Shown piece by piece: positions 36,481-45,266 of a DNA stretch of 64,000 nucleotides. Position 1 is the stretch's first letter, and each line of letters starts with the position of its first letter. The position numbers and the translations under genes were made by a program. Origin of the DNA: Rhizobiaceae bacterium. Lineage in GTDB: Bacteria; Pseudomonadota; Alphaproteobacteria; Rhizobiales; Rhizobiaceae. The stretch is taken from assembly GCA_905339215.1 (NCBI GenBank), contig CAJPFN010000001.1, positions 1 to 64,000 of the forward strand. Reading direction: 5' to 3'. The notes under the pieces were generated by a model. It was given only the letters and a program-made list of their open reading frames with translations, made no database searches and had not been told where the DNA came from.

Positions 36481-37361
36481 TCGAGCCGCGACAGGATGCG
36501 CCCGGCGCGGTCGGCGAGATCGTCCTTCCCGCCCGGCAGACCAAGCGCGGCGAGCTCGTCCTGCCAGGCAGCGGTCGCGGCCGCCATGCGGTCGGGCAGG
36601 CCGAGCTCGCGCAGGGTCGCCGCCGCCTCGCGCATCTCGGCGGCGCGGCGGGCGCCGTGAACCAGCATGCGCTCGAGATTGTAGGCGCCACGCTTCGCCC
36701 ATTCCCAGCCCGGATCGGACGCCTGCAGCGAGGCGAGGACGGCGTCCTCGACGCCGGCACGGTGGGCGGCGAGCAGGCATTCCGCGGTCAGCGCCTCGAA
36801 GCCCTTGATCATGACCGAGCGCAGCATCTTGATCGACGACGCGTCGCCGACCTGGCGGCCGGCGACGCGAACGTTCATGTCGAGCCCGGAAAGGACCGAC
36901 TGCGCCATGTCCGCATGCGGACCGGACAGCAGCGTCGCGGTGCGGTGCAGCGCCGGGTGGACCGGCGCCATGATCGCCATGTCGACGTAGCGCCCACCGG
37001 CGCCGTCGATCACAGCGGCGGCGGCGCGCTTGCTGCCGGGCGAGCACGAATTGCCGTCGAGCCAGAAGGCTCCTTCGCGCAGGTGCGGGGCGGCCGCCTC
37101 TGCCGCCGCCACGGCCTGATCCGCCGTGACCAGGCAGAACACGATCGCGGCTTCGCGAAGCGCCTCCGCCGGCGCGGCGTGGCAAGCGAGGCCACATGCC
37201 GACGCCGCGGCCTCCATCGCGGGGCGAAACGCTGCATCGGCGCACTTGATGTCGTGCGCCGCCAGACGCCCCGCCATGCGGCTGCCCCAGCCGCGCGCGA
37301 ACGCGCGGGCGGCCTCGCCAAAGCCGATCAAGGCGACGTCGCGAACATCGACGCGATCCAT
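36477..37361 (-). CDS. 6-phosphogluconate-dehydrogenase-like NAD(P) oxidoreductase with DUF1932
   Basis: The product of 294 residues (ATG 37361 after GGAGAGG) has a Rossmann motif VALIGFGEAARAFARGW and the substrate-side segment FWLDGNSCSPGSKRAAAA. The C-terminal helical domain KMLRSVMIKGFEALTAECLLAAHRAGVEDAVL is typical of DUF1932. Family members act on beta-hydroxy acids in catabolic clusters, often with a LysR or GntR regulator. The truncated LysR gene overlaps its end. The substrate is unknown. Confidence 0.85.
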   Translation of the reverse strand: MDRVDVRDVALIGFGEAARAFARGWGSRMAGRLAAHDIKCADAAFRPAMEAAASACGLACHAAPAEALREAAIVFCLVTADQAVAAAEAAAPHLREGAFWLDGNSCSPGSKRAAAAVIDGAGGRYVDMAIMAPVHPALHRTATLLSGPHADMAQSVLSGLDMNVRVAGRQVGDASSIKMLRSVMIKGFEALTAECLLAAHRAGVEDAVLASLQASDPGWEWAKRGAYNLERMLVHGARRAAEMREAAATLRELGLPDRMAAATAAWQDELAALGLPGGKDDLADRAGRILSRLE

Positions 37362-37895
37362 CACGGTCCTCTCCCAACTGCGTACCGGCTGTCGCGATCC
37401 TGGCCCGGGAGTCTCCGGATTTCCAGTGTCCATAGCCGGATCTTATGGCAAGGGCGAAACTTCCGAACGGCAGCGAGGCAACTCGGCCGGGAACGCCGTT
37501 GGCTTCGACCGCCCGGTCTTCGTCGGCGAGAACGCCCACCGCGCCTCGGCGTCCTTCCGGCGCACATCCTCTTTACAACGCCTTCTCGGCGCGCATGGTT
37601 GTGTCGTCAAGTTCTGCGAACTGGGCGGCTATGCAGCTGGTCCTGCCGGCGGCGGGTCGCGCCCGAGACACCTCGGCCGCGCATCGGGCGGCGGGGTCCC
37701 GACCGGGAAGGCGTGGCGATCCACGCCCCGCCGGCCCCCGGGTCGTCCGGCGCGGCGCGAGCGACCGGCTGCCGAAGATCCACGTCCCACGCCCGCCACT
37801 CCGTGGTTGATGCCGGGGCGCGGTTCGGATATGTAGCCCGTGTTGGACTGCCCTCGGGCGTTCCCGCGTGCGGATGCGGTTTGCCGTGCCCGCCT
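37362..37895. other. Intergenic region before tRNA-Arg, no gene seen
   Basis: About 534 bases with only shadow ORFs. One minus-strand ORF crossing the tRNA is the usual artefact. No terminator or operator stands out. Confidence 0.5.
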
Positions 37896-37972
37896 GCACC
37901 CGTAGCTCAGCTGGATAGAGTGCTGCCCTCCGAAGGCAGAGGTCACAGGTTCGAATCCTGTCGGGTGCGCCA
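37896..37972 (+). tRNA. tRNA-Arg (anticodon CCG)
   Basis: A 77-base cloverleaf. The acceptor stem pairs GCACCCG with CGGGTGC. The D arm is GCTCAGCTGGATAGAGT. The anticodon stem CTGCC/GGCAG encloses loop CTCCGAA with anticodon CCG. The T arm has GGTTCGAATCC, and CCA is encoded at 37970-37972. The downstream accessory region suggests that its 3' end may have been an integration site, but no integrase gene or direct repeat of the tRNA end is visible. Confidence 0.97.
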
Positions 37973-38188
37973 AAATTCCCAATCATTTCAGGCGGTTACA
38001 ATCCTGCTGCTGACTGAGCCGCGGCCATCGGCGGGGTTGCAACCACATTGCTACCACCAGATTTCGTGGCGCAGGGTACGATCTCGTGCCGTCGGCGGCA
38101 ATTTGAGTGACGGAAGGTCTGAACGCTAGTCGCGAGGGCTCGGCTTCAAACTGCGAAGCGGGGCCACCGAGGGGTCAATCGCGATGGG

Positions 38189-38791
38189 TTAGGCCTCCAT
38201 GCCCGCATCTTCCTCCTTCAAGGCCTCTACCAGCCTGGTCGCGGCCTGCCTGTGCCTCGCGATGTCTGCGCGGACCACTGCTCTCTCGGGCCGATCCAGC
38301 GACATGTCTCCTGCGATCGCCTTCAGATCGCGCAGCACCGAAGCGAGGTGCGGCCACGGAAAGTCGGACAGATCGTCAATCTCCCTGTCCGCCCCGACGA
38401 TCATCTCCAGCTTGGCGACAACACCGGCAAGCGATGTCGCAACGACCTCCGGTATGGCATCCTGAAGCTTCAGCTCCTCGGTCACCGCAAAGGCTTCCGC
38501 CTCGCAGGCCACCGCATGCTCCACTCTCTCACGCGCCGAATGCCACGCTGCAATCTGCGCCTTCCGCTGGTGATTGCGCGGCTCTGACGCCGCGCCGACC
38601 GTCAATCCCGGAATTCCGGTATTGACCAGCATTCGGCTCTCCAACCGCTGCTGCAGTCGGCACAGAATGAGAGCCACGTGGCGGGCTCGTTGCTGCCGAG
38701 CCCAGAGCTCGAAGGCTGGATCGGTCACACGGACCAAATCTGGAACCTGGGCGGTTGTTCTGCAGTCGGCGGAGTTGGCACAGGACGGCAT
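38189..38791 (-). CDS. Hypothetical protein of mobile-region type
   Basis: A 200-residue, mainly helical soluble protein starting MPSCANSADCRTTAQVPDLVRVTDPAFELWARQQ. I recognise no catalytic motif, signal peptide or membrane segment. Two helical blocks rich in A, E and R (residues about 80-130 and 160-195) suggest coiled-coil interactions. It diverges from the XRE regulator gene, with 93 bases between the starts, so it may be under that regulator. The position next to a restriction-type module suggests an accessory function. Confidence 0.6.
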   Translation of the reverse strand: MPSCANSADCRTTAQVPDLVRVTDPAFELWARQQRARHVALILCRLQQRLESRMLVNTGIPGLTVGAASEPRNHQRKAQIAAWHSARERVEHAVACEAEAFAVTEELKLQDAIPEVVATSLAGVVAKLEMIVGADREIDDLSDFPWPHLASVLRDLKAIAGDMSLDRPERAVVRADIARHRQAATRLVEALKEEDAGMEA

Positions 38792-38884
38792 CGGACCTTA
38801 CCTCCACATTGCGGCGTTCATTCAGCCTATCGAATACATATTATAGTTGATAAACCGAAAGTATGTAAACCGCGATCATGGCGC

Positions 38885-39103
38885 ATGGACATGCGTCAAC
38901 TCGTCGGAAGGAATTTTGCCCGCCTTCGAAAGGAGAAGGGCCTGACGCAGGAGCAGGTGGAGGCGAAGTCAGGCTACAGCCAGCAGTATCTGAGCAGCCT
39001 GGAAAGAGGGCGGCGAAATCCCACCGTGATCACCCTGTTTGAGCTGTCACAAGCCCTGGGCGTCAGTCATGTCGAGTTGTTGAAGCCTGATCAGGCTGAT
39101 TGA
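38885..39103 (+). CDS. XRE-family HTH regulator, possible restriction-modification controller
   Basis: The 72-residue protein is nearly all one HTH domain: QLVGRNFARLRKEKGLTQEQVEAKSGYSQQYLSSLERGRRNPT, ending VSHVELLKPDQAD. Size and layout are those of C proteins that time restriction-modification expression. It is 256 bases upstream of the MerR-like/methylase operon, which has a perfect 10-base dyad just before its start. ATG 38885 is used; a second ATG lies six bases later. Confidence 0.87.
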   Translation: MDMRQLVGRNFARLRKEKGLTQEQVEAKSGYSQQYLSSLERGRRNPTVITLFELSQALGVSHVELLKPDQAD

Positions 39104-39359
39104 TTGCCGATCAGGTGTAGTGGATCCGGAGCGATTTGGGCGTGCCGAAAAGCGAACGGCAGCAATGCGCCTCCCTATCGGTCGTTCAACAGAGACTTCG
39201 AGAATCCGAAAGCGGTCTATGAACGGTGACCGCACGCGGCAATTTTGCCACGCCGATCGCAATCCACAGTGAGGGCTGAGCCTGCTTAGAAGCAAGATCC
39301 TTGCGGTGATGCCATGCCCATGGTATCTTGTTGTGAACAACAAGATCATGAGCGAATAG
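39104..39359. promoter_or_regulatory. Leader of the methylase operon with perfect dyad at 39325-39346
   Basis: The two 10-base arms ATCTTGTTGT and ACAACAAGAT, separated by GA, form a perfect inverted repeat ending 13 bases before the GTG start at 39360. The position suits an operator for the XRE protein or for the MerR-like protein itself. No other structure is evident in this 256-base stretch. Confidence 0.6.
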
Positions 39360-39842
39360 GTGACAGTCCTTTATACGCCTGGTCAGCTCCGCAGCGCGAT
39401 CTCGATCGCCCCGGAGACCTATCGCCATTGGAAGAAGGCGCTGGCGCCTCTGCGCCGGGGCCGCGGACACAGCCCATGCTTTAGCTCGGGCGATCTCGTT
39501 GCCGTGTCAGTCATTCGAGCGCTCGCGACGGACATGGCGATCCGCGTCGGCGCTCTGGCGCCGATCGCCGAAATGCTGTTCGAATTGTGCAACCTGTCGC
39601 CTTGGCCGGCGCTGGAGCGCGCCAAGCTGGTCATCGACGTGGCAGGCGCGCGATTGCAGCTTCGCCCGGAGCTGGCCGAAGTCGTCAGCGATCAGCCGTT
39701 GATCACGATCCCGCTGGCGCCGATGGTGGCGCGTCTTCGCGAGCAGTTGCTGGCGGCAAGCGACAGCCGCGAGCAGGCGTCGCTTCTCTTTCCGCCGATG
39801 CCCATCAATGCTGCGGCGTCGGCGCGGGGAGGCCGGCCGTGA
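39360..39842 (+). CDS. MerR-like HTH protein preceding DNA methylase
   Basis: The product of 160 residues starts at GTG (MTVLYTPGQLRSAISIAPETYRHWKKAL). The first 70 residues have the MerR winged-helix pattern (YTPGQLRSAISIAPETYRHW then FSSGDLVAVSVIRAL). The rest is helical with no known effector motif. It overlaps the methylase start by GTGA, so both are translated together. Perhaps it regulates the module or acts as its specificity or accessory subunit; I do not know of a defined role. Confidence 0.65.
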   Translation: MTVLYTPGQLRSAISIAPETYRHWKKALAPLRRGRGHSPCFSSGDLVAVSVIRALATDMAIRVGALAPIAEMLFELCNLSPWPALERAKLVIDVAGARLQLRPELAEVVSDQPLITIPLAPMVARLREQLLAASDSREQASLLFPPMPINAAASARGGRP

Positions 39843-42328
39843 ACGCTGTCGATAGCATCGCCCAGGCGGTCCACGACGCTGGCTATCGCTCGGAGGCGGT
39901 CGTGCGCGATTATGCCTTTGCCGACGTATTGGTCGATGCCAATACAACCCGGACGGTGCCGCTCGTCGCCTTCACGCGCACGCCGCCATCCTATCGCTCG
40001 GCAGCGCTCGCGGTCGTGAATGGCGATGGCCGCCGTGCGGTCGACCTAGTGAACGAGCATCGAGCATTGGGCGCGCCGCTGCTGTTCGTCATCGATCATG
40101 ACGACGTGACCGTCTGGCAGGTCCGAAGCGTAGATCCGCCCCGGGCGCTCGAAAAGATCAAGCTTGCCGACCTGACCGCTTTGTTCGCGCGCAATCAGGC
40201 GAGCTGGCATCCCGATGCCATCCACCGCGCCAAGTCGGTCGGCACAGCCGGCGGGAGCTACCAGCTCGATTTCGTCGATCTCGGGCTGCTGCCCGCGATC
40301 GAAGGCGAGATTCACATTAAGCTGGACCGCCTGCTGGTCGAGACGCTCGATCTGGCCCGCAAGGCGCCCGGCGGAGACCGCGTTGACCCGCGCACGTTGT
40401 TTCGCGTGGTGTTCCGGCTGCTGGCCGCCAAGGTGCTGCAGGATCGCCGCCACCCTTATGCCGACGGCTGGAATCCCGAAGACCTAGCGTCGGTCCTGAC
40501 GGGGATCGAGACCTATTACACGCTCGGGGCGATCAACGGGTCGGCGAACACAGCGCTGCCAACGATGTTCGATGCGGCGTGGCGGCATCTGCGCGCCGGG
40601 ATCAGCTTCTCCAACATCTCCTCCGACGATCTCGCCTTCGTCTATGAGAACACGCTGGTCACGCCGGAAACGCGCAAGCTGTTCGGGACGCACAGCACGC
40701 CGCGCCAGGTGGCGGAATATGTTGTTCAGCGCCTCGAACTGCACAAGCACAAGCCCGAGGATATCAGGATCTACGAGCCGTTCGCTGGTGCCGGGGTGTT
40801 CCTCGTGTCGACACTGCGCCACCTGCGCGATCTGCTTCCCGTGGAGTGGTCCGACCAGCAGCGCCACGATTTCCTCATCAAGCATATCTCCGGCGACGAG
40901 GTCGATCCCTTCGCCTGCGAAGTGGCGACGCTGTCGCTGATCCTTGCCGACTACCCCAATCACAATGGCTGGCATGTCGAGGAGGCCGATCTGTTCGCCG
41001 ACGGCGCGCTGGCGCAGCGGATCGGATCGAGCAACGTCATCGTCTGCAACCCGCCGTTCGAAGCGTTTGGCAAGGCCGATCGGGCCCGCTATGCGATCGC
41101 CGCCGACACGCATTCGAAGGCGATCGCCGCGCTCAGTGCGGCGCTCGACGCCAAACCGCTGGCGCTGGGCTTCGTGCTGCCGCGATCGTTCATCCTCGAA
41201 CAGCAGTTCGCGGAACAGCGCCGTCGCATCGAGAGCCTGTACGGCTCGGTCGAAATCCTGAAGCTCCCCGACGGGATCTTCGGCGCGTCGGACGTTGAAT
41301 CGTCTGCGGTCATCGCGCGCGACCTACGCGCATCGACTTCCAAAACGATCACGCTGCTCTCGACCGAAGTCGCCGAGCGCGATCGATCCTCCTTCCTGAA
41401 GACCGGGCAGACGACGGTGCAGCGAGATGTGACGCGCACCGTCAACGACGACCCGCAGGGGCAGTTGTGGATACCGCCGCTCAACGAGCTGTGGGACTAT
41501 CTGCAGCGCAACCCGCGGCTAGCCTCGGTGCTGGAATCGCGACGCGGGCTGGAATGGAAATACCGGCAGGATCAGGCGGCGAGCGACGTGGGAAAACCCG
41601 GCTATCGGCTCGGCTATGCCAATGCCCGCAACCTGCGGCAGTATCGCTCCCCGCCTTCTGTCTGGCTGGATTTCAGGGCCGACCAGCTCCGCTGCGGCGC
41701 GACGCATGATTGGTCGACATCGAAGCTGATTGCCAGCGCCACGCGGCTGAGCCGTGGCGCGTGGTGCATCGGCGCGTTTCCCGACCTCGAAGGTCTGCTG
41801 TGTTCGCAGCAATTCTTCGCCATGCGACCGACGAGCGCGGTGACGCCGAATGCGTTGCTCGCATTGGCGGCTGTGTTGAACGGACCAGTAGCGAATGCCT
41901 TTCTCGCGGTGAATTCCCCCAAGGACCGCTTCAGGGCCTCGGTCATCGACGCCATCCCGATCCCGGTTTCGCTGCCGGCGAAGCTCGGCGAACTGGCTGA
42001 AGCCTATGTCGCGCTGCTCGGCAGTTCCGACCTTCTTACTGGCGCGGAGGACCAGCTACCCCGACTGCTTGCGCAGATCGACGCCACACTGCTGGAAGCC
42101 TATGATCTTCCGCTTCGGCTTGAGCGGCAGCTGCTGGCCTTTTTCGAAGGGTCCGAGCGCCCCGTTTCGCATCCCTGGCAACATTGGGACAGCCTGTATC
42201 CGGTGGCCGGACTGAGCCTCGCCGAACGCGCGTCGGGCCGCTTCCACCCCGGCGGAGACTGGGTCCGCAAGATTTTCCAGCCCTTGACCGAGGATCAGCT
42301 TTCGTTGCTCCGCGACTATGTGGCCTGA
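39839..42328 (+). CDS. N6-adenine DNA methyltransferase-type protein
   Basis: The product of 829 residues starts at GTG. Motif I appears as RIYEPFAGAGVFLVSTL near residue 315, motif IV as VCNPPFEAFG near residue 405, and the target-recognition side has LPRSFILEQQFAEQRRRIESL and DGIFGASDVESSAVI. The length and order suggest a class with N-terminal nuclease or accessory domain, methylase core and C-terminal recognition region, as in type IIG or Eco57I-like enzymes, but I cannot identify a PD-(D/E)xK motif. It is followed after 6 bases by a PIN-domain gene. Confidence 0.85.
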   Translation: MNAVDSIAQAVHDAGYRSEAVVRDYAFADVLVDANTTRTVPLVAFTRTPPSYRSAALAVVNGDGRRAVDLVNEHRALGAPLLFVIDHDDVTVWQVRSVDPPRALEKIKLADLTALFARNQASWHPDAIHRAKSVGTAGGSYQLDFVDLGLLPAIEGEIHIKLDRLLVETLDLARKAPGGDRVDPRTLFRVVFRLLAAKVLQDRRHPYADGWNPEDLASVLTGIETYYTLGAINGSANTALPTMFDAAWRHLRAGISFSNISSDDLAFVYENTLVTPETRKLFGTHSTPRQVAEYVVQRLELHKHKPEDIRIYEPFAGAGVFLVSTLRHLRDLLPVEWSDQQRHDFLIKHISGDEVDPFACEVATLSLILADYPNHNGWHVEEADLFADGALAQRIGSSNVIVCNPPFEAFGKADRARYAIAADTHSKAIAALSAALDAKPLALGFVLPRSFILEQQFAEQRRRIESLYGSVEILKLPDGIFGASDVESSAVIARDLRASTSKTITLLSTEVAERDRSSFLKTGQTTVQRDVTRTVNDDPQGQLWIPPLNELWDYLQRNPRLASVLESRRGLEWKYRQDQAASDVGKPGYRLGYANARNLRQYRSPPSVWLDFRADQLRCGATHDWSTSKLIASATRLSRGAWCIGAFPDLEGLLCSQQFFAMRPTSAVTPNALLALAAVLNGPVANAFLAVNSPKDRFRASVIDAIPIPVSLPAKLGELAEAYVALLGSSDLLTGAEDQLPRLLAQIDATLLEAYDLPLRLERQLLAFFEGSERPVSHPWQHWDSLYPVAGLSLAERASGRFHPGGDWVRKIFQPLTEDQLSLLRDYVA

Positions 42329-42334
42329 AGGAGA

Positions 42335-42838
42335 ATGGACGCCTATCTCCTCGATACGACGATCCTGTCGATCTATCTGGATCCGACGCATCCCTATCAC
42401 GCCGAAAAGAGTCAGTCGCTGGCGGCGCTGTCTGCCAACAGCCCGCGATTCATCTCCGCAGTCGCGCTGGCCGAACTCGGATTCGGCACCAGGCTCGCCG
42501 CCGCGATCGGCAAGGGCAATCTGCCGGCGCTGGAGGCGATGCTTGTCCAGGCGCGCTCACACGCGGTCATCGACATCACGCATCATACCGCGTCGGTCTA
42601 CGCCGAGGTGAAGGCACGCATCGCTCAGAAATATCTGGCAAAGGTGCTGCGCAAGGACCGTCCGAAATATATCGAGGAATGGGTCGACAAAGCCACCGGC
42701 CAGAAGCTCGGGATTGACGAGAACGACCTTTGGATGTGCGCGCAGGCCAAGGAGCGCGACCTGATCTTCGTGACCGCCGATGGCCGAATGAAACGCATTC
42801 CAGATGCCGACCCGGATGTGAGATTGCTCACGATATGA
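42335..42838 (+). CDS. PIN-domain (VapC-like) ribonuclease
   Basis: The protein of 167 residues begins MDAYLLDTTILSIYLDPTHP, with the first PIN acidic residue, then VALAELGFG as the second acidic motif and ENDLWMCAQAKERDLIFVTADGRMKRI with the remaining aspartates. PIN toxins cleave tRNA or rRNA. No VapB antitoxin gene precedes it; it lies directly after the methylase gene, so it may act as part of that module or as an unpaired effector. Confidence 0.85.
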   Translation: MDAYLLDTTILSIYLDPTHPYHAEKSQSLAALSANSPRFISAVALAELGFGTRLAAAIGKGNLPALEAMLVQARSHAVIDITHHTASVYAEVKARIAQKYLAKVLRKDRPKYIEEWVDKATGQKLGIDENDLWMCAQAKERDLIFVTADGRMKRIPDADPDVRLLTI

Positions 42839-42954
42839 GTGCGGTCTTGCCGGTGCCGGCTTGGGCAAAGATAGTCCGCTCGGTCGACCGTCCAAGTGCG
42901 CCGAGCCTATTCGATCCATGTCGGGCACGTAGCGCTCGCTGAAAGGTCTTCTGG

Positions 42955-43882
42955 TTGTCCACGCCACTCTCAGAATCGATCGCAGCCTATTGCGCCGACA
43001 CGCGCAACCTTGAAGCGCTTCCATCATCAACGGAAACGACCTTCTACCCCGATATCCGCACGTTGCTCGCATCGGTCCTGAAATCCGAAAAACTGCCCTT
43101 CGACGTCCGCACCGGCACCTCGGAGAAAGGCGCCTCCAGTCATGACATGCCGGACTTCGTGCTGGGCGATGGCGCGCTGTTCATCGGCGTGTTCGGTGAG
43201 GTCAAACGCGCGACCACGACGTTAGAAGATCTCGCGGTATCGACCGAGCAGAAGGATCAGATCGGGCGTTACCTCGCGCAAACCGGCGTCGTTCTCCTGT
43301 GCAACGTCCGCGGCTTCGGCCTCCTCGTGTGTGACCCGGCCTATGTAAGGGACGGCGTGACGCCGGTGCCGCCGAACAAGCGGCTGCTGCAGCAAACGGT
43401 TGATCTGTGGGCAGCGGTTACCAGCGGCGCGAAGCCCAAGGTCGATGCCGAAGCCGTCGCCTCGCTCGTCGACATCGTCACCCATGCCGTCACCGACCTT
43501 GCAGGAATCGGGGCGCCGGCCGATCTCGCCAAATCCTCGCGCGGCAGGCGCGCGACGCGAAGGACGCCTTGCCCAGCGATCTTAAGCCGCTCAAGCCGCT
43601 GCTCGACGACTATCGTCAGGCGCTCGGGCTCGCGTTCGACATAGACGACGAGAAAGGGGCGCACTTCTTCCGATCATCGCTCGTGCAATCGGTATTCTAT
43701 GCGCTGTTCGCCGCTTGGATCCTGTGGGACAAGAAGGCCGACGTGGACGCGGTGTTCGACGTCGATGACGCTCATAGCTTCCTTCCCATCCCGTTCCTCG
43801 ACGCGTTGTTGCACGACATTCGCCACCCGGCGCGCATGAAGCATCTCGGACTGGAGCCGCATCTGGCGCGGGCGATCTCGGC
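42955..43882 (+). pseudogene. Second DNA methylase-type gene, frameshifted and truncated
   Basis: A TTG start (STPLSESIAAYCADTRNLEALP) opens a protein that reads as the N-terminal region of a large restriction-modification methylase: FYPDIRTLLASVLKSEKLPF, PDFVLGDGALFIGVFGEVKR, VVLLCNVRGFGLLVCDP. At about 43533 one A appears to be missing (GCC AAA TCC for GCC AAA ATC), and the reading continues in the next frame as ILARQARDAKDALPSDLKPLK to LDALLHDIRHPARMKHLGLEPHLARAI. The homology then ends abruptly at about 43880, where the antisense Rieske reductase fragment begins. The helicase/methylase body is lost. Confidence 0.75.
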
Positions 43883-44314
43883 CTCGGCGAAACCAGCCGC
43901 GCCGCGGACGACGATCACGATATTTTCCGGGCCTCCGTCCTGCGCAGCGTTCGCAGCCTGCCGCGTTGCCGGTTTCATCTTGCCGGTCATGTAAATGCGA
44001 TCGCCTCGCAGCTCGGTGTTCCAGCACGAAACCGGGTCGAAAGCGGGCGCGCCGAGGTCCTCGCCCGTCCGGAGGCTGAAGCAGGCATGATGCCAAGGGC
44101 AGCGCACGGTTTGACCGATGACAATTCCTTTCGCAAGCGGCCCGCTACAATGCGTGCAGACGCCGCCGACCGCGAAAACCTCTCCGCGCGAGCGCGCGAT
44201 GATAACGGTTTCGCCATCGACCTGCCCCTCTACGATCTGGCCTTGTTCCAGCGCCTGGATCGGCACGCCATGCTAGAGGTCCGGGCCTGTATTCGTTTCG
44301 GTTTGCGAACCCAT
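43882..44314 (-). pseudogene. Rieske-type ferredoxin reductase fragment with in-frame stop
   Basis: From ATG 44314 (MGSQTETNTGPDL) the frame meets TAG at 44273-44275 and continues in the same frame as HGVPIQALEQGQIVEGQVDG, so the stop is a nonsense mutation. A Rieske domain follows with CTHCSGPL and CPWHHACF (two Cys-x-His/Cys pairs), and then the start of the FAD-binding domain, ENIVIVVRGAAGFAEAE, where the sequence breaks at about 43880. Intact relatives (AIFM3-like) have about 500 residues. A start at GTG 44266 could still give a short Rieske protein. Confidence 0.75.
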
Positions 44315-44473
44315 GGCGATGCCCCTTTCTCGAATCTCGTGGAAATTCATGCTTGTCTCCATTGGATGCCGATAGGCAGGAAAAGTTCCCGGCCCTGCCG
44401 GTGGCGTTTTCCGGGAACCAAATTGGAGAAAGCGCATCCAATCCCTCAGAGACGAACAGGATTGGAGAATTCG

Positions 44474-45145
44474 ATGCATGCCCGGCCTGGAATGATGAAC
44501 GGGTCTAGCGGCCGCGGTGAGCTTCCGCTTCGGGAGGCGGCCGTGGTTATTCCCACGCGTCTGACTGTCCGGCCGACACGCGCCGAAGCCGAAGCTGCGG
44601 TCACAACGCTGACCCGCTGGACCGGCGACGATCCCCATCGCCCCGGTCTTGTGAATACGCCGGGCCGCGTCGTCCGCGTCTATGAGGAATGGTTCAGCGG
44701 CTACGCGCAGGATCCTGTTGAACTGCTCGAACGCACCCTCGGCGAGATCGGAGGTTATGACGAGCCGGTGGAGCTGCATGGGATTGGCTTTCACTCCTTT
44801 TGCGAACACCACATGGCCGGCATCAGGGGCAAGACGCATAGCCTGACCATCGAAGCGGGCCGGATCACCGCCCTCGACAGCGAGGCGCCGAAGAGGGCCG
44901 CGCGCCTCAACCTTGGCGGCGGTCTGCTGCTGCCCGGACTGATCGACCTGCATGGCGGTGCCATCTCGCCGGGTCTGCGTGCCGATCTTGTGCACGTGCG
45001 GCAGGCGGGCGGCAGCCTGTCGGTTGCTGCAGCCTGGGTAGCGGGGGGGGCAGGTTTACGGCTTTGGCCAACGTGCTACGGCATGAGTCTGCGACGACAA
45101 GTCGGCTTTGAAACAGCAGATGCAGTGGACGCGGCGCGGCGCTGA
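44474..45145 (+). pseudogene. Chimera of GTP cyclohydrolase N-terminus and internally deleted PhnM
   Basis: From ATG 44474 the first 115 or so codons read as GTP cyclohydrolase I (RPTRAEAEAAVTTLTRW, HGIGFHSFCEHHMA). At about 44817-44835 the sequence changes to an amidohydrolase start (SLTIEAGRITALDSE, GGLLLPGLIDLHG) and at about 44956 jumps to the C-terminal end of the same enzyme type, GAISPGLRADLVHV with AAAWVAGG. The order fits PhnM (ribophosphonate triphosphate hydrolase) with about 300 residues deleted. A run of eight G follows at the end of the match. The product is not expected to be active for either enzyme. Confidence 0.7.
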
Positions 45146-45266
45146 CATGCTGCTGCAAATCCGCACGCGTACACTCGACGGAACGCTCAGCGACCTGTTC
45201 GACGAATGGTATCCGGGCCGCGCCGCCAACGACGACAATCCTTCCCATCAGGCCGTTGCGTCGTAG
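45087..45266 (+). mobile_element. Transposase C-terminal remnant
   Basis: The frame LKQQMQWTRRGADMLLQIRT ... LSDLFDEWYPGRAANDD ends with a stop at 45264-45266. The words QMQW-x-RRGA, LLLQ-R-R and WYPG are typical of the C-terminus of transposases I associate with ISKra4-type elements. The rest of the transposase and any terminal repeats are missing. Confidence 0.5.

Noticed and set aside
37573-37986. Minus-strand ORF of 137 codons with the phrase [23 protein letters not shown]
   Set aside because: This is the well-known spurious ORF antisense to tRNA genes; it spans tRNA-Arg at 37896-37972 and is not a real protein.
38189-44314. CRISPR array or integrase-driven prophage after the tRNA
   Set aside because: No regularly spaced direct repeats, integrase, capsid or terminase genes are visible; only restriction-type and broken genes.
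44361-44442. Inverted 9-base arms ATTGGATGC and GCATCCAAT flanking the FolE/PhnM promoter gap
   Set aside because: The arms are 64 bases apart, no stem is plausible, and the neighbouring genes are broken, so I do not call an operator.
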